Below, piece after piece: positions 25,272 through 35,620 of a stretch of 64,000 bases of DNA. Origin of the DNA: Ochrobactrum sp. Q0168 (GTDB taxonomy: Bacteria; Pseudomonadota; Alphaproteobacteria; Rhizobiales; Rhizobiaceae); the NCBI RefSeq assembly GCF_016427605.1, contig NZ_JAELXQ010000001.1:188860-252859 (forward strand), read 5' to 3'. A model generated the notes under the pieces. That model did no database searches. It was given only the letters and a program-made list of their open reading frames with translations, and was not told where the DNA came from. How positions within the stretch are numbered: position 1 is the first letter of the stretch; each line of letters begins with the position of its first letter. A program made the translations under genes and the position numbers.

Positions 25272-25821
25272 AGCTAAGGCACTTCCACGCTTCAAGAAGC
25301 TTTATCAGGATAGTATCCGTAAGGCTCTACTTGAAGAGTTCAAATACGACAACGAGATGCAGATCCCACGCATCACCAAGGTTGTCCTCAATATGGGCGT
25401 TGGCGAAGCCACCGGCGATTCGAAGAAGCCGTCGGTAGCTGCAGAAGACCTCAGCCAGATTGCTGGCCAGAAGGCCGTCATCACGCGCGCCCGTAACTCG
25501 ATCGCAACCTTCAAGTTGCGTGAAGGCATGCCGATTGGCACGAAGGTCACCCTTCGCCAGGACCGCATGTATGAATTCCTTGATCGTCTGGTGACGATCG
25601 CTCTTCCTCGCGTTCGCGACTTCCGCGGCCTGAACCCGAAGAGCTTCGACGGACGTGGCAACTACGCCATGGGCATCAAGGAGCACATCGTGTTCCCCGA
25701 AATCAACTACGATAAGGTTGATCAGATCTGGGGCATGGACATCATCGTTTGCACGACCGCCAAGACGGATGATGAAGCGCGCTCTCTTCTGCGTGCATTC
25801 AACTTCCCGTTTCGGCAGTAA
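25264..25821 (+). CDS. rplE: 50S ribosomal protein L5
   Basis: A 185-aa L5 that binds 5S rRNA and the P-site t[24 protein letters not shown] and the [18 protein letters not shown] segment are conserved. Overlaps rplX by 8 nt. Confidence 0.98.
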   Translation: MAEAKALPRFKKLYQDSIRKALLEEFKYDNEMQIPRITKVVLNMGVGEATGDSKKPSVAAEDLSQIAGQKAVITRARNSIATFKLREGMPIGTKVTLRQDRMYEFLDRLVTIALPRVRDFRGLNPKSFDGRGNYAMGIKEHIVFPEINYDKVDQIWGMDIIVCTTAKTDDEARSLLRAFNFPFRQ

Positions 25822-25848
25822 CGGCAAGCGTAGCGAGGTATAGATAAC

Positions 25849-26154
25849 ATGGCCAAGACTAGCGCAGTCGAAAAAAACAAGCGCCGCGAAAAGTTGGTTA
25901 AGCGTCATGCTGAAAAGCGTGCACGTCTGAAGGCGATCGTAATGGATCAGGGCCTTCCGCTGGAGGAGCGCTTCCGCGCCACTATCCGGCTTGCCGAACT
26001 GCCGCGCAATTCGTCGAAGGTTCGTATTCGCAATCGTTGCGAAGTATCGGGCCGTCCGCGTGGTTATTACCGTAAACTGAAGATGTCGCGTATTGCGCTG
26101 CGTCAGTTGGGTTCGCTCGGACAGATTCCGGGCGTCGTCAAGTCGAGCTGGTAA
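25849..26154 (+). CDS. rpsN: 30S ribosomal protein S14
   Basis: A 101-aa S14 of the long, zinc-free type: the C-terminal region [20 protein letters not shown] has a single cysteine instead of the CxxC pairs of the short form. It is located in the 30S head, between rplE and rpsH as in other proteobacteria. Confidence 0.98.
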   Translation: MAKTSAVEKNKRREKLVKRHAEKRARLKAIVMDQGLPLEERFRATIRLAELPRNSSKVRIRNRCEVSGRPRGYYRKLKMSRIALRQLGSLGQIPGVVKSSW

Positions 26155-26164
26155 GGAGTAGCAT

Positions 26165-26563
26165 ATGTCTGTGTCAGATCCTCTCGGCGATATGCTGACC
26201 CGTATCCGCAACGCAGTAGGCCGCAAGAAGACCAAGGTTACGACCCCGGCTTCCAAGCTGCGCGCTCGCGTTCTCGATGTTCTTCAGTCTGAAGGTTACA
26301 TCCGCGGTTACTCGCAGAGCGAATTCGTGAACGGCAAGGCCGAGATCGAAATCGAGCTGAAGTATTATGAAGGTGTTCCGGTTATCCGTGAGATCAGCCG
26401 CGTATCGAAGCCTGGTCGTCGCGTTTACGTGTCGGTCAAGTCGATCCCGCAGGTCGCGAACGGCCTCGGCATCTCGATCCTCTCCACGCCGAAGGGCGTG
26501 ATGGCGGATCATGAAGCCCGTGAACAAAACGTTGGTGGTGAGCTGCTCTGCCGCATCTTCTGA
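26165..26563 (+). CDS. rpsH: 30S ribosomal protein S8
   Basis: A 132-aa S8 that binds the central domain of 16S r[22 protein letters not shown] and the C-terminal [23 protein letters not shown] are diagnostic. In E. coli S8 represses the spc operon; no mimic of its rRNA site was found by eye before rplE. Confidence 0.98.
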   Translation: MSVSDPLGDMLTRIRNAVGRKKTKVTTPASKLRARVLDVLQSEGYIRGYSQSEFVNGKAEIEIELKYYEGVPVIREISRVSKPGRRVYVSVKSIPQVANGLGISILSTPKGVMADHEAREQNVGGELLCRIF

Positions 26564-26601
26564 TGCGGTTGACAGCGAACAGATAAAAGACAGGTATTAA
26601 A

Positions 26602-27135
26602 ATGTCTCGTATCGGTAAAAAACCCGTGCCGGTCCCGGCAGGCGTGACCGCCAGTGTTGATGGGCAGATCGTCAAGGCCAAGGGCGCGAAGGGTGAACTC
26701 TCCTTCGTCGTGCACGATGAAGTTCTGGTCAAGATGGAAGACGGCGCTGTCAGCGTCGATCCGCGCGACCAGTCGAAGGAAGCTCGTTCGAAGTGGGGCA
26801 TGTCCCGCACGATGATCTCCAACATTTTTGTTGGCGTGAAGGACGGCTTCGAGAAGAAGCTCGAAATCAGCGGCGTCGGTTACCGCGCTGCCATGCAGGG
26901 CAAGAACCTGCAGCTTTCGCTCGGCTTCAGCCATGAAGTGGTCTATGACGTGCCTGCTGGCATCACTGTTGCCGTGCCGAAGCCGACGGAAATCGTCGTC
27001 ACCGGCATCGACAAGCAGCAGGTCGGTCAGGTCGCGGCTGAGATCCGCGAATATCGCGGCCCCGAGCCTTACAAGGGCAAGGGCGTCAAGTATGCTGGCG
27101 AGAAGATCGTCCGCAAAGAAGGCAAGAAGAAGTAA
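26602..27135 (+). CDS. rplF: 50S ribosomal protein L6
   Basis: A 177-aa L6 with two repeats of the same fold, near the factor-binding site. [19 protein letters not shown] and the C-terminal [20 protein letters not shown] are conserved. Lies 12 bp upstream of rplR. Confidence 0.98.
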   Translation: MSRIGKKPVPVPAGVTASVDGQIVKAKGAKGELSFVVHDEVLVKMEDGAVSVDPRDQSKEARSKWGMSRTMISNIFVGVKDGFEKKLEISGVGYRAAMQGKNLQLSLGFSHEVVYDVPAGITVAVPKPTEIVVTGIDKQQVGQVAAEIREYRGPEPYKGKGVKYAGEKIVRKEGKKK

Positions 27136-27147
27136 GGGAAGCGCGTC

Positions 27148-27510
27148 ATGGCATCGCCAAAAGAAACTTTGCAGCGTCGCGCTGCTCGCGTGCGCCGTCA
27201 GCTCAAGTCTGCCGCCAACGGCCGACCACGCCTCAGCGTACACCGCTCTTCGAAGAACATCTACGCCCAGATCATCGACGACGTCCGCGGCGTTACGCTT
27301 GCGGCCGCTTCGACCCTCGATGGCGACCTCAAGGGCAAGCTCAAGACCGGCGCAGACCAGGCAGCAGCTGCTGCTGTTGGCAAGCTGGTTGCTGAGCGCG
27401 CCGTCAAGGCTGGCGTTAAGGACGTAGTGTTTGACCGTGGTGCATTCATTTTCCACGGCCGCGTGAAGGCTCTCGCCGAAGCTGCCCGCGAAAGCGGCCT
27501 CAGCTTCTAA
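27148..27510 (+). CDS. rplR: 50S ribosomal protein L18
   Basis: A 120-aa L18, a 5S rRNA binder. [20 protein letters not shown] near residue 28 and [26 protein letters not shown] at the end are typical. Confidence 0.98.
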   Translation: MASPKETLQRRAARVRRQLKSAANGRPRLSVHRSSKNIYAQIIDDVRGVTLAAASTLDGDLKGKLKTGADQAAAAAVGKLVAERAVKAGVKDVVFDRGAFIFHGRVKALAEAARESGLSF

Positions 27511-27552
27511 TAGAAGTTTGTGCTTCCGGAAAAGAAAAAAGGAAATCAGGAT

Positions 27553-28113
27553 ATGGCACAGAGAGAACGTAACCGCGAAGACCGCGGTCGCGAGGAGCGC
27601 GACAGCGAGTTCGTTGACAAGCTCGTTCACATCAACCGCGTAGCCAAGGTCGTCAAGGGCGGCCGTCGCTTCGGTTTTGCTGCTCTCGTCGTCGTTGGCG
27701 ACCAGAAGGGCCGCGTCGGCTTCGGTCATGGCAAGGCACGTGAAGTGCCGGAAGCTATCCGTAAGGCCACCGAAGCTGCCAAGCGCGACATGATCTTCGT
27801 TCCGCTGCGTTCGGGTCGTACTCTGCATCATGACGTCGAAGGCCGTCATGGCGCTGGCAAGGTTCTGCTCCGTGCAGCTCCTGCCGGTAAGGGTATCATC
27901 GCCGGTGGTCCGATGCGTGCAGTGTTCGAAACGCTCGGCGTTCAGGACGTTGTCGCCAAGTCGCTCGGTTCGTCGAACCCATACAACATGGTTCGCGCGA
28001 CGTTTGATGCTCTCAAGCATCAGATGCATCCGAAGGATATCGCGGCACAGCGCGGCATCAAGTACTCGACCCTTCAGGCTCGCCGCCATGATGTGGTCGG
28101 TTCGGAAGAATAG
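27553..28113 (+). CDS. rpsE: 30S ribosomal protein S5
   Basis: A 186-aa S5 important for decoding fidelity and mRNA unwinding. ATG 27553 ([17 protein letters not shown]) is preferred over the frame's earlier codon at 27520 because AAAAGGAAATCAGG lies just before it. VNRV-like [20 protein letters not shown] and the C-terminal domain are intact. The N-terminal 20 residues are very charged, as in other Rhizobiales. Confidence 0.97.
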   Translation: MAQRERNREDRGREERDSEFVDKLVHINRVAKVVKGGRRFGFAALVVVGDQKGRVGFGHGKAREVPEAIRKATEAAKRDMIFVPLRSGRTLHHDVEGRHGAGKVLLRAAPAGKGIIAGGPMRAVFETLGVQDVVAKSLGSSNPYNMVRATFDALKHQMHPKDIAAQRGIKYSTLQARRHDVVGSEE

Positions 28114-28214
28114 CCGATAGTTTGTGTTAGTCCGGGGCCCGACAGTTTCTGCAAGAAGTTGCATTCGATACTGAAACGGGCCACCGGATACGCCATAGAC
28201 AAAGGATTTGAGTG

Positions 28215-28412
28215 ATGGCTGAGAAGAAGGGTAAGACGGTTACGGTCGAACAGATCGGAAGCCCTATCCGTCGTCCAGCCGAACAGCGTGCAACGCTGAT
28301 CGGCCTCGGACTTAACAAAATGCACCGCCGCCGCACGCTGGAGGATACTCCTTCGGTTCGTGGCATGATCGCCAAGGTTCAGCATCTCGTCCGCATCGTG
28401 GACGAGGCCTGA
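28215..28412 (+). CDS. rpmD: 50S ribosomal protein L30
   Basis: A 65-aa L30. [23 protein letters not shown] and the C-terminal [16 protein letters not shown] are diagnostic. ATG 28215 is favoured, with AAAGGA 8 nt upstream; the adjacent GTG 28212 is an alternative. A 101-bp gap after rpsE holds nothing recognisable. Confidence 0.96.
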   Translation: MAEKKGKTVTVEQIGSPIRRPAEQRATLIGLGLNKMHRRRTLEDTPSVRGMIAKVQHLVRIVDEA

Positions 28413-28431
28413 TAACGCAGGGGATAGAGAC

Positions 28432-28905
28432 ATGAAACTCAACGATCTGCGTGACAAGCCAGGTTCCGTCAAGGCGCGCAAGCGCGTTGGCCGTGGTATC
28501 GGCTCGGGCACAGGCAAAACCGCTGGCCGCGGCGTCAAGGGTCAGAAGTCCCGTTCGGGCGTCTCGATCAATGGCTTCGAAGGCGGCCAGATGCCAATCT
28601 ACCGCCGTCTGCCAAAGCGCGGCTTCACCAACATCTTCGCAAAGAGCTTCAACGTTGTGTCGCTCGGCCGTGTTCAGGCCGCTATCGACGCCGGCAAGCT
28701 GGACGCCAAGGCTGTTGTGAACCTCGAAGCGCTGAAGGCTGCTGGTGTGATTCGTCGCGCCAAGGACGGCGTTCGCATTCTTTCGGATGGCGAATTGAAG
28801 GCTAAGGTGACCTTTGAGGTTGCTGGCGCTTCCAAGTCGGCAGTCGAGAAGATCGAAAAGGCTGGCGGTAGCGTCAAGCTTCCTGAAGCTGCAGCTGCCG
28901 AATAA
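28432..28905 (+). CDS. rplO: 50S ribosomal protein L15
   Basis: A 157-aa L15 with the glycine-rich N terminus [20 protein letters not shown] that winds through 23S r[20 protein letters not shown] is conserved. It is followed by a 76-bp palindrome and secY. Confidence 0.98.
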   Translation: MKLNDLRDKPGSVKARKRVGRGIGSGTGKTAGRGVKGQKSRSGVSINGFEGGQMPIYRRLPKRGFTNIFAKSFNVVSLGRVQAAIDAGKLDAKAVVNLEALKAAGVIRRAKDGVRILSDGELKAKVTFEVAGASKSAVEKIEKAGGSVKLPEAAAAE

Positions 28906-28927
28906 AGCTTCTGCATCAAAATTATAA

Positions 28928-29003
28928 GCGGCGGCCCAGAGCGATTCCGGAAAAATGCAGCGCATTTTTCTATTTGGAATTGCGATAAAAACTGGGCCGC
29001 CGC
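28928..29003. repeat. Nested 76-bp palindrome between rplO and secY
   Basis: Three coaxial stems occupy one element. The outer stem is GCGGCGGCCCAG (28928-28939) with CTGGGCCGCCGC (28992-29003); the middle is GCGATTCC (28941-28948) with GGAATTGC (28976-28983); the inner is GAAAAATGC (28950-28958) with GCATTTTTC (28962-28970). In RNA it would be one long rod. It sits 22 bp after rplO and 118 bp before secY. It may be a mobile palindromic element, an RNase III-type processing site or an attenuator. Confidence 0.75.
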
Positions 29004-29121
29004 TTGCACATTTATGCCAATGCGCATATCTGGGTTGGGTCTTCTTGTCCGTGAGGACGCGGGTTGAATAAACGCGTGTCGATGGGGTAGGGGACCGGAG
29101 ACTTTTCACCGGAGAAATTTA

Positions 29122-30462
29122 ATGGCATCGGCTGCTGAACAGCTAGTTTCCAATCTCAATTTCTCGGCTTTTTCGAAAGCTGATGAACTCAAGAAGCGCA
29201 TCTGGTTCACGCTGGGTGCTTTGCTCGTATATCGGTTCGGCACCTATATTCCGCTTCCGGGAATCAATCCTGACGCTCTTGCGCAGGCTTTCCAGCAGCA
29301 TAGCCAGGGTGTGCTCGGACTTTTCAACATGTTCGCCGGTGGCGCCGTCGGTCGTATGGCCATTTTCGCGCTCGGCATCATGCCTTACATCTCGGCCTCT
29401 ATCATCGTGCAGCTCATGACGTCGGTTGTCCCGTCGCTTGAAGCGCTGAAGAAGGAAGGCGAGGCGGGCCGCAAGATCATCAATCAATATACGCGTTACG
29501 GCACGGTGCTTCTGGCGCTCGTACAGGCCTATGCCATTTCGGTCGGTCTGCAGGCGGGCAATGGAATCGTCACCAATCCGGGACCGTTCTTCGTCGTTTC
29601 ATCGGTGATCACGCTCGTTGGCGGCACCATGTTCCTGATGTGGCTCGGTGAACAGATCACGGCGCGCGGCATCGGCAACGGCATTTCGCTGATCATCTTC
29701 TCCGGTATCGTTGCAAACCTTCCGCATGCCATTTCCGGTACGCTGGAACTGGGCCGTACCGGCGCTCTGTCGACGGGTCTCATTCTGGGCGTCATCGTAC
29801 TTGCGATCGCTTTGATCGCAGTGATCGTATTTGTCGAGCGTGCGCAGCGCCGCCTGCTGATCCAGTATCCGAAGCGTCAGGTCGGCAACCGGATGTTCCA
29901 GGGCGACACGTCGCACCTGCCGCTGAAGCTCAACACTGCGGGCGTCATTCCGCCGATCTTCGCATCCTCGCTGCTGCTTCTGCCGGCGACGGTGGCTGGC
30001 TTCGCCAACACGACAGAAATGCCGGGCTGGGCTACTACTATCCTCAATGCATTGGGCCATGGACAGCCGCTTTACATGCTGTTCTACGCTGGCTTGATGG
30101 CGTTCTTCTGCTTCTTCTACACGGCCATCGTGTTCAATCCCAAGGACACGGCTGACCAGCTCAAGAAGCATTCCGGCTTCATCCCGGGTATTCGTCCCGG
30201 TGAGCGGACCGCCGAATATATAGACTATGTGTTGACCCGTATCACGGTTGTCGGCGCCATCTATATTGTGCTTGTCTGCCTCCTGCCGGAATTCCTGATT
30301 TCCGCGACCGGCGTGCCGTTCTATCTTGGTGGTACATCGCTGCTGATCGTCGTGAGCGTGACGCTCGATACGGTTGCGCAAGTTCAGGGACATCTTATCG
30401 CCCATCAGTATGAAGGGCTGATCAAGAAGTCCAAACTCAGAGGTGGGAAACGCAATAAATGA
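29122..30462 (+). CDS. secY: Preprotein translocase subunit SecY
   Basis: A 446-aa ten-helix channel protein of the Sec translocon. [24 protein letters not shown] is helix 1 and its approach, [13 protein letters not shown] [33 protein letters not shown] is the conserved cytosolic loop. The C-terminal KLRGGKRNK is basic. It is the last spc gene and overlaps adk by 4 nt. Confidence 0.98.
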   Translation: MASAAEQLVSNLNFSAFSKADELKKRIWFTLGALLVYRFGTYIPLPGINPDALAQAFQQHSQGVLGLFNMFAGGAVGRMAIFALGIMPYISASIIVQLMTSVVPSLEALKKEGEAGRKIINQYTRYGTVLLALVQAYAISVGLQAGNGIVTNPGPFFVVSSVITLVGGTMFLMWLGEQITARGIGNGISLIIFSGIVANLPHAISGTLELGRTGALSTGLILGVIVLAIALIAVIVFVERAQRRLLIQYPKRQVGNRMFQGDTSHLPLKLNTAGVIPPIFASSLLLLPATVAGFANTTEMPGWATTILNALGHGQPLYMLFYAGLMAFFCFFYTAIVFNPKDTADQLKKHSGFIPGIRPGERTAEYIDYVLTRITVVGAIYIVLVCLLPEFLISATGVPFYLGGTSLLIVVSVTLDTVAQVQGHLIAHQYEGLIKKSKLRGGKRNK

Positions 30463-31043
30463 GACTGATACTTCTTGGGCCGCCCGGAGCAGGTAAGGGG
30501 ACGCAGGCTGGACTTCTTACCAAGAAGCATGGAATTCCGCAGCTTTCGACTGGCGATATGCTGCGTTCGGCAGTCGCCCAGCAAAGCGAAGTCGGAAAGC
30601 GCGCCAAGGCGGTGATGGATGCCGGTCAACTGGTATCCGACGAGATCGTCAACCAGATCGTGTCGGAGCGCATCGACGCTCCCGATTGCGCGAACGGTTT
30701 CATTCTCGATGGCTACCCGCGCACAGTTCCGCAAGCTGAGGCTCTCGGCGGGATGCTCGCAAGCAAAGGCCTCAAGCTCGATGCAGTCATCGAGCTGAAG
30801 GTTGACGAGAATGCCCTGGTCAAGCGGATGGAGAGCCGCGTGGCCGAGACGATTGCCAAGGGCGGTCAAGTACGTTCGGATGACAATCCGGAAGCGTTTC
30901 GCAAGCGTCTGGTCGAATATCGAGAGAAGACTGCGCCGCTTTCCGCCTACTATGCCGGGACTGGCGAATTGCGTGTCCTCAACGGTATGGCTCCGGTTGA
31001 AGAAGTTACCGCCGAAATCGAGAGAATTCTCGTTCCGGCGTGA
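30459..31043 (+). CDS. adk: Adenylate kinase
   Basis: A 194-aa kinase that interconverts ATP + AMP and 2 [12 protein letters not shown] (residues 7-15) is the P-loop and [13 protein letters not shown] the AMP/ATP site. It is the short form that lacks the long LID domain and its zinc cysteines, as is usual in alphaproteobacteria. Its ATG overlaps the secY stop, and a terminator follows. Confidence 0.97.
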   Translation: MRLILLGPPGAGKGTQAGLLTKKHGIPQLSTGDMLRSAVAQQSEVGKRAKAVMDAGQLVSDEIVNQIVSERIDAPDCANGFILDGYPRTVPQAEALGGMLASKGLKLDAVIELKVDENALVKRMESRVAETIAKGGQVRSDDNPEAFRKRLVEYREKTAPLSAYYAGTGELRVLNGMAPVEEVTAEIERILVPA

Positions 31044-31079
31044 AATCAGAATAAGGCTTGAACAGAGCCTTTGCATATT

Positions 31080-31116
31080 ACGGGCAGAAAAGCGGTTGGC
31101 TTTTTTGCCCGTTTGT
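31080..31116 (+). terminator. Intrinsic terminator after adk
   Basis: ACGGGCA (31080-31086) pairs with TGCCCGT (31106-31112), with AAAAGC/GCTTTT inside, followed by TTGTTG. It closes the S10-spc-adk unit. Confidence 0.75.
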
Positions 31117-31180
31117 TGCTTCCAGAAGTCGCATTAATTGTCTGTAAGGCCGGTTTAGAGGCTTTACGAACGTTTAAGAG

Positions 31181-31209
31181 TTGACTTTTTCGGGCGATTC
31201 CGTCAAAGA
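31181..31209 (+). promoter_or_regulatory. Candidate promoter of the alpha operon (rpsM)
   Basis: TTGACT at 31181-31186 is a strong -35; a 17-bp spacer leads to CAAAGA, a poor -10. It lies between the adk terminator and rpsM, where a promoter is expected, and would give a leader of about 125 nt. Confidence 0.4.
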
Positions 31210-31339
31210 CTGCGCCACTTCATTTGGTTTTGAATGGCGGGTAGCGGCGGAAATCGAAAAGAGGCCGATACCGGTCATTTTATGCTGTCTGGGGGATCAG
31301 TCTTTCAGGCGGAAGTGATTAACATTAAGGAGAACAGAC

Positions 31340-31708
31340 GTGGCACGTATCGCTGGCGTCAACATCCCGACGAACAAGCGCGTTGTTATTGCGCTTCAGT
31401 ACATCCACGGGATTGGACCGAAATTTGCTCGGGAAATTGTGACGAAGGTTGGCATTGCCGACGATCGTCGCGTTAACCAGCTGACGGATGCTGAAGTCCT
31501 TCAGATCCGCGAAGCAATCGATGCTGACTATCAGGTCGAAGGTGACCTGCGTCGTGAAGTTTCGATGAACATCAAGCGCCTGATGGACCTGGGTTGCTAC
31601 CGCGGCCTGCGTCATCGTCGTTCGCTGCCGGTTCGTGGCCAGCGTACGCATACCAACGCACGCACCCGTAAGGGTCCGGCGAAGGCTATCGCAGGCAAGA
31701 AGAAGTAA
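31340..31708 (+). CDS. rpsM: 30S ribosomal protein S13
   Basis: A 122-aa S13 of the 30S head, contacting P-site tRNA and bridging to the 50[27 protein letters not shown] and [25 protein letters not shown] are diagnostic. AAGGAGAACAG precedes ATG. First gene of the alpha operon. Confidence 0.98.
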   Translation: MARIAGVNIPTNKRVVIALQYIHGIGPKFAREIVTKVGIADDRRVNQLTDAEVLQIREAIDADYQVEGDLRREVSMNIKRLMDLGCYRGLRHRRSLPVRGQRTHTNARTRKGPAKAIAGKKK

Positions 31709-31711
31709 TTT

Positions 31712-31786
31712 CGACGGAACGTTTTCGTTCCGTCGGGCCTTTCCGGTGCGCCGGTTGGGTTTGATGCTGGTCCTTTCGTGAGGACC
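31712..31786 (+). other. Two hairpins between rpsM and rpsK
   Basis: CGACGGAACG (31712-31721), TTTT loop, CGTTCCGTCG (31726-31735) is a perfect 10-bp stem 3 bp after the rpsM stop. GGTCCT (31769-31774) and AGGACC (31781-31786) form a second, smaller stem. No T-run follows. They may set the relative output of rpsM and rpsK. Confidence 0.5.
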
Positions 31787-31837
31787 GGTGTAGCCGCTGG
31801 AATTACGGCGGTGTAGAGATCGATTGAAAGGACTATC

Positions 31838-32227
31838 ATGGCCAAGGAAGCCACGCGCGTTCGCCGTCGCGAGCGTAAAAACATCTCGTCGGGCGTTGCC
31901 CACGTAAATTCGACGTTCAACAACACCATGATCACCATCACGGACGCTCAGGGCAATGCGATTGCCTGGTCTTCTGCAGGTGCTCAGGGTTTCAAGGGTT
32001 CGCGTAAGTCGACCCCGTTCGCCGCACAGATCGCTGCCGAAGATTGCGCCAAGAAGGCTCAGGAACACGGCATGCGCTCCCTCGAAGTCGAGGTTTGCGG
32101 ACCGGGTTCTGGCCGTGAATCCGCGCTGCGCGCCCTTCAGGCTGCCGGCTTTGTGATCACGTCGATCCGCGATGTTACGCCGATCCCGCACAACGGTTGC
32201 CGTCCGCGCAAGAAGCGCCGGGTCTAA
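31838..32227 (+). CDS. rpsK: 30S ribosomal protein S11
   Basis: A 129-aa platform protein. [22 protein letters not shown] and the C-terminal [18 protein letters not shown] are the family signatures. rpsD, which follows rpsK in many bacteria, is absent; rpoA comes next. Confidence 0.98.
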
Positions 32228-32247
32228 TCCTCGTTCACATGCCGTAC

Positions 32248-32314
32248 GAACCCTGGAGAAATCCAGGGTTCCTCTGCGGTTTCTTCACTTGATCGCTACG
32301 ATAGGATGGTAGCG
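32248..32314 (+). other. Hairpins between rpsK and rpoA
   Basis: GAACCCTGG (32248-32256) pairs with CCAGGGTTC (32263-32271) round AGAAAT, and CGCTAC (32294-32299) pairs with GTAGCG (32309-32314). The second ends about 24 bp before the rpoA start. No T-run; possible processing or translational control. Confidence 0.45.
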
Positions 32315-32337
32315 ACGATTGATAGAGGGATACTCAC

Positions 32338-33351
32338 ATGATCCAGAAGAACTGGCAGGAACTGATCAAGCCGAACAAGGTGGAATTTATCACCCACGGC
32401 TCCCGCACGCATGCAACCGTCGTCGCTGAACCGCTGGAACGCGGCTTTGGTCTGACGCTCGGCAATGCTCTGCGTCGCGTGCTTCTGTCGTCGCTGCGCG
32501 GCGCTGCTGTGACCGCCGTACAGATCGACGGCGTTCTGCATGAATTCTCTTCTATTCCGGGCGTCCGCGAAGACGTGACGGATATCGTTCTGAACGTCAA
32601 GGAAATCGCCATCCGTATGGAAGGCGAGGGCCCGAAGCGCATGGTCGTTCGTAAGGAAGGCCCAGGCGTCGTTACGGCTGGCGACATTCAGACTGTCGGC
32701 GATGTCGAGATCCTTAACCCGGATCACGTCATCTGCACGCTGGACGAAGGCGCTGAAATCCGCATGGAATTCACCGTCAACACCGGCAAGGGCTATGTGC
32801 CTGCCGACCGCAACCGTGCGGAAGACGCTCCGATTGGACTGATCCCGGTCGACAGCCTGTATTCCCCGGTTCGCAAGGTGTCGTACAAGATTGAGAACAC
32901 CCGTGAAGGTCAGGTTCTCGATTATGACAAACTGACGTTGAACATCGAGACCAACGGTTCGGTCACGGGTGAAGACGCTGTGGCTTACGCTGCTCGTATT
33001 CTCCAGGACCAGCTGGCGATCTTCGTCAACTTCGAAGAGCCTCAGAAGGAAGCTCCGCAGGAACAGGTTGCGGAACTGGCTTTCAACCCGGCTCTGCTCA
33101 AGAAGGTGGACGAACTCGAACTGTCTGTCCGTTCGGCAAACTGCCTGAAGAACGACAACATCGTCTATATCGGCGATCTGATCCAGAAGACGGAAGCCGA
33201 GATGCTGCGGACTCCGAATTTCGGCCGCAAGTCGCTCAACGAGATCAAGGAAGTTCTCGCGTCGATGGGTCTCCATCTTGGTATGGAAATCCCGTCCTGG
33301 CCGCCGGAAAATATCGAAGATCTCGCAAAGCGCTACGAAGACCAATACTAA
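32338..33351 (+). CDS. rpoA: DNA-directed RNA polymerase subunit alpha
   Basis: A 337-aa alpha subunit. The N-terminal dimerisation domain has [20 protein letters not shown] (about 39-58) and the C-terminal promoter/activator-binding domain [22 protein letters not shown] with [19 protein letters not shown]. Its TAA is the first base group of a palindromic repeat half. rplQ follows after 101 bp. Confidence 0.99.
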   Translation: MIQKNWQELIKPNKVEFITHGSRTHATVVAEPLERGFGLTLGNALRRVLLSSLRGAAVTAVQIDGVLHEFSSIPGVREDVTDIVLNVKEIAIRMEGEGPKRMVVRKEGPGVVTAGDIQTVGDVEILNPDHVICTLDEGAEIRMEFTVNTGKGYVPADRNRAEDAPIGLIPVDSLYSPVRKVSYKIENTREGQVLDYDKLTLNIETNGSVTGEDAVAYAARILQDQLAIFVNFEEPQKEAPQEQVAELAFNPALLKKVDELELSVRSANCLKNDNIVYIGDLIQKTEAEMLRTPNFGRKSLNEIKEVLASMGLHLGMEIPSWPPENIEDLAKRYEDQY

Positions 33352-33414
33352 GCATTTCCAGCGAAAGTGCGAAGCGGTTTCGCGTCGGACAATGCGTAAA
33401 ACGAAAATAAGACC
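33349..33414. repeat. Half copy of the ~105-bp palindromic repeat, at the rpoA stop
   Basis: From the rpoA TAA the sequence GCATTTCC (33352-33359), GCGAAA (33361-33366), GTGCGAAGCGG, TTTCGC (33378-33383), GGACAATGC (33387-33395) matches one arm of the repeats at 45402-45506 and 62352-62455, read in the opposite orientation. The inner stem here is GCGAAA/TTTCGC where the others have GCAAAA/TTTTGC, a paired change that keeps the stem. Confidence 0.75.
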
Positions 33415-33452
33415 GGCATATCCCGGTACGTTACGAATTAAAGGAGAAGGCC

Positions 33453-33881
33453 ATGCGCCACGGTAATGGACAGCGTAAGCTGAACCGCACTGCCTCGCAT
33501 CGCAAGGCAATGTTCGCCAACATGGCGGCTTCGCTCATCGAGCATGAACAGATTGTGACCACGCTTCCGAAAGCTAAGGAAATCCGTCCAATCGTAGAAA
33601 AGCTTGTCACGCTCGGCAAGCGCGGCGATCTGCATGCACGCCGTCAGGCTATCTCGGCTATCCGCGACGTTAAGGTCGTGGCTAAGCTGTTCGATACGCT
33701 GGCTACGCGCTATGCAACCCGCAACGGCGGCTACATCCGCATCATGAAGGCTGGCTTCCGCGCTGGCGACAACGCGCCTCTGGCCGTTGTTGAATTCGTG
33801 GAACGCGATGTCGATGCAAAGGGCAAGGCTGACCGCGCCCGCGTCGAAGCTGAAGCTGCTGCTGAAGCCGACGCAGCGTAA
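33453..33881 (+). CDS. rplQ: 50S ribosomal protein L17
   Basis: A 142-aa L17. [32 protein letters not shown] is the family start and [17 protein letters not shown] the conserved end, followed by an Ala/Glu tail. Last gene of the alpha operon, closed by a strong terminator. Confidence 0.98.
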   Translation: MRHGNGQRKLNRTASHRKAMFANMAASLIEHEQIVTTLPKAKEIRPIVEKLVTLGKRGDLHARRQAISAIRDVKVVAKLFDTLATRYATRNGGYIRIMKAGFRAGDNAPLAVVEFVERDVDAKGKADRARVEAEAAAEADAA

Positions 33882-33904
33882 TTCACGCTGAATAAATTCG
33901 AAAA

Positions 33905-33928
33905 GGGCCGCCTGGTGCGGCCCTTTTT
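33905..33928 (+). terminator. Intrinsic terminator of the alpha operon
   Basis: GGGCCGC (33905-33911), loop CTGGT, GCGGCCC (33917-33923), TTTTT. It ends the ribosomal protein cluster 24 bp after rplQ. Confidence 0.9.
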
Positions 33929-34111
33929 ATTTGCGCTGCTGCTTGTATATGCGCCCACACGTTGATGTGACGGAAATTTGCATCCGCATTTTGTTCTCGG
34001 TCACAATGTGGCCCTTTATCCTTGGCCTCACTCCATTACATATGGACGACGAATCCCGTATCCTTTCATGGGAAGCTAAGCGGGAAGGCTGGGAAAGCGC
34101 GGAGTTTGTGC

Positions 34112-35542
34112 ATGAATTGGCGACATTTCGGAATCACGGGCATCATTCTGGCATCGATTGGCATGGCGAGCCTGCCAGCCATGGCGCAGGATGCGCCAGC
34201 AGTTCCGGCAAAGCAGATACCGCTCAGCCGGGCCGATATGCAGCTTTCCTTCGCGCCCCTGGTCAAGGAAACGACGCCCGCCGTCGTCAACGTCTATGCT
34301 GCCCGGCAGGTACAGGCGCAAGCGCAATCGCCCTTTGCAGGCGATCCGTTTTTCGAACAGTTTTTTGGCAGGCAGTTCGGCGATAGCAAGCCGCGTATCC
34401 AGCAGTCGCTTGGGTCTGGCGTTATTGTCGATGCGTCGGGCATTGTCGTGACCAATAATCACGTCATCAAGGGTGCGGACGAGATCAAGATTGCGCTGTC
34501 TGATGGTCGCGAATTCGAAAGCAAGCTGTTGCTGCGTGACGAAACCACCGATCTGGCCGTATTGAAGATTGATTCCAAGGAAAAATTCCCGGTTCTGTCG
34601 CTTGGCAATTCCGATGAGGTGGAAGTGGGCGATCTTGTGCTTGCGGTCGGTAATCCGTTCGGCGTGGGCCAGACCGTGACGAGCGGTATTGTTTCGGCGC
34701 AATCGCGCACGCAGGTCGGAATTTCCGATTTCGACTTCTTCATCCAGACCGATGCCGCCATCAATCCCGGTAATTCCGGCGGCGCTCTGGTGGATATGCG
34801 CGGACGGCTGATCGGTATCAATACGGCGATCTATTCGCGTTCAGGAGGCTCTGTCGGTATCGGTTTTGCCATTCCGTCCAATATGGTGCGCGCGGTAATC
34901 GATGCGGCGCAGCGTGGCAGTTCCAGTTTTGAGCGCCCCTATATCGGAGCGACCTTCCAGGGCGTGACGGCTGATCTGGCCGAAGGCCTCGGTATGGAAA
35001 AGCCTTATGGCGCTCTGATTACTGCTGTTGCCAAAGACGGACCGGCGGAAGCCGCAGGCTTGAAGGTTGGCGATGTGGTTCTTTCCGTGCAGGGGACGCG
35101 CATCGATAATCAGGATGTCCTCGGCTATCGTCTGTCGACTGCCAGGATCGACAGCACAGTTTCCATTGCGATCCTGCGCGGCGGTAAAAATCTGACGCTG
35201 CCGGTCAAACTGACCAAAGCGCCGGAAGTGAAGCAGACACCACCCCTGGTGATCGAGGGCGATAATCCTTTCGCTGGCGCCGCCGTTCAGGAGCTGACGC
35301 CGTCCACGGCCACAAAGCTGCGCCTGAAGCGCGATGCAAACGGCGTGGCGGTGATGGATGTTTATTCCGGGTCGCCCGCAGCACGGCTGGGCTTGCGGCC
35401 GGGTGATATCATTCGCAACCTGAATGGCAATGTGATCCGCAGCGTAACCGATCTTTCTTCGGTCCTGAATGCGGGTCGCGGTCTGGCATGGCGGATGGAA
35501 ATCGAACGCAACGGAACGCTTCTGCGCCAGTTCGTTCGATAA
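34112..35542 (+). CDS. DegP/HtrA-family periplasmic serine protease
   Basis: A 476-aa protein with a signal peptide ending near AMA-QDAP (residue 26), a trypsin-like domain with catalytic His117 (NNHV), Asp147 (TTDLAVLKI) and Ser222 (NPGNSGGAL), and two PDZ domains (about 260-360 and 385-475, the second with DVYSGSPAARLGLRPGDII). Such proteases degrade misfolded envelope proteins. ATG 34112 is chosen because GGAG lies 7 nt upstream and the signal peptide follows at once; the frame is open upstream to 34022. It is the DegQ/Do type by layout. It is monocistronic, between two terminators. Confidence 0.9.
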   Translation: MNWRHFGITGIILASIGMASLPAMAQDAPAVPAKQIPLSRADMQLSFAPLVKETTPAVVNVYAARQVQAQAQSPFAGDPFFEQFFGRQFGDSKPRIQQSLGSGVIVDASGIVVTNNHVIKGADEIKIALSDGREFESKLLLRDETTDLAVLKIDSKEKFPVLSLGNSDEVEVGDLVLAVGNPFGVGQTVTSGIVSAQSRTQVGISDFDFFIQTDAAINPGNSGGALVDMRGRLIGINTAIYSRSGGSVGIGFAIPSNMVRAVIDAAQRGSSSFERPYIGATFQGVTADLAEGLGMEKPYGALITAVAKDGPAEAAGLKVGDVVLSVQGTRIDNQDVLGYRLSTARIDSTVSIAILRGGKNLTLPVKLTKAPEVKQTPPLVIEGDNPFAGAAVQELTPSTATKLRLKRDANGVAVMDVYSGSPAARLGLRPGDIIRNLNGNVIRSVTDLSSVLNAGRGLAWRMEIERNGTLLRQFVR

Positions 35543-35560
35543 ATCGCTACAGAAAGTTGC

Positions 35561-35600
35561 ATGCCGCTTCAGGTAAGCTTATGCCTGAAGCGGCATTTTA
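35561..35600 (+). terminator. Intrinsic terminator after the DegP-like gene
   Basis: ATGCCGCTTCAGG (35561-35573) pairs with CCTGAAGCGGCAT (35584-35596), a 13-bp stem followed by TTTATTT. Confidence 0.85.
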
Positions 35601-35620
35601 TTTAGCGACCGAGTTATCGA

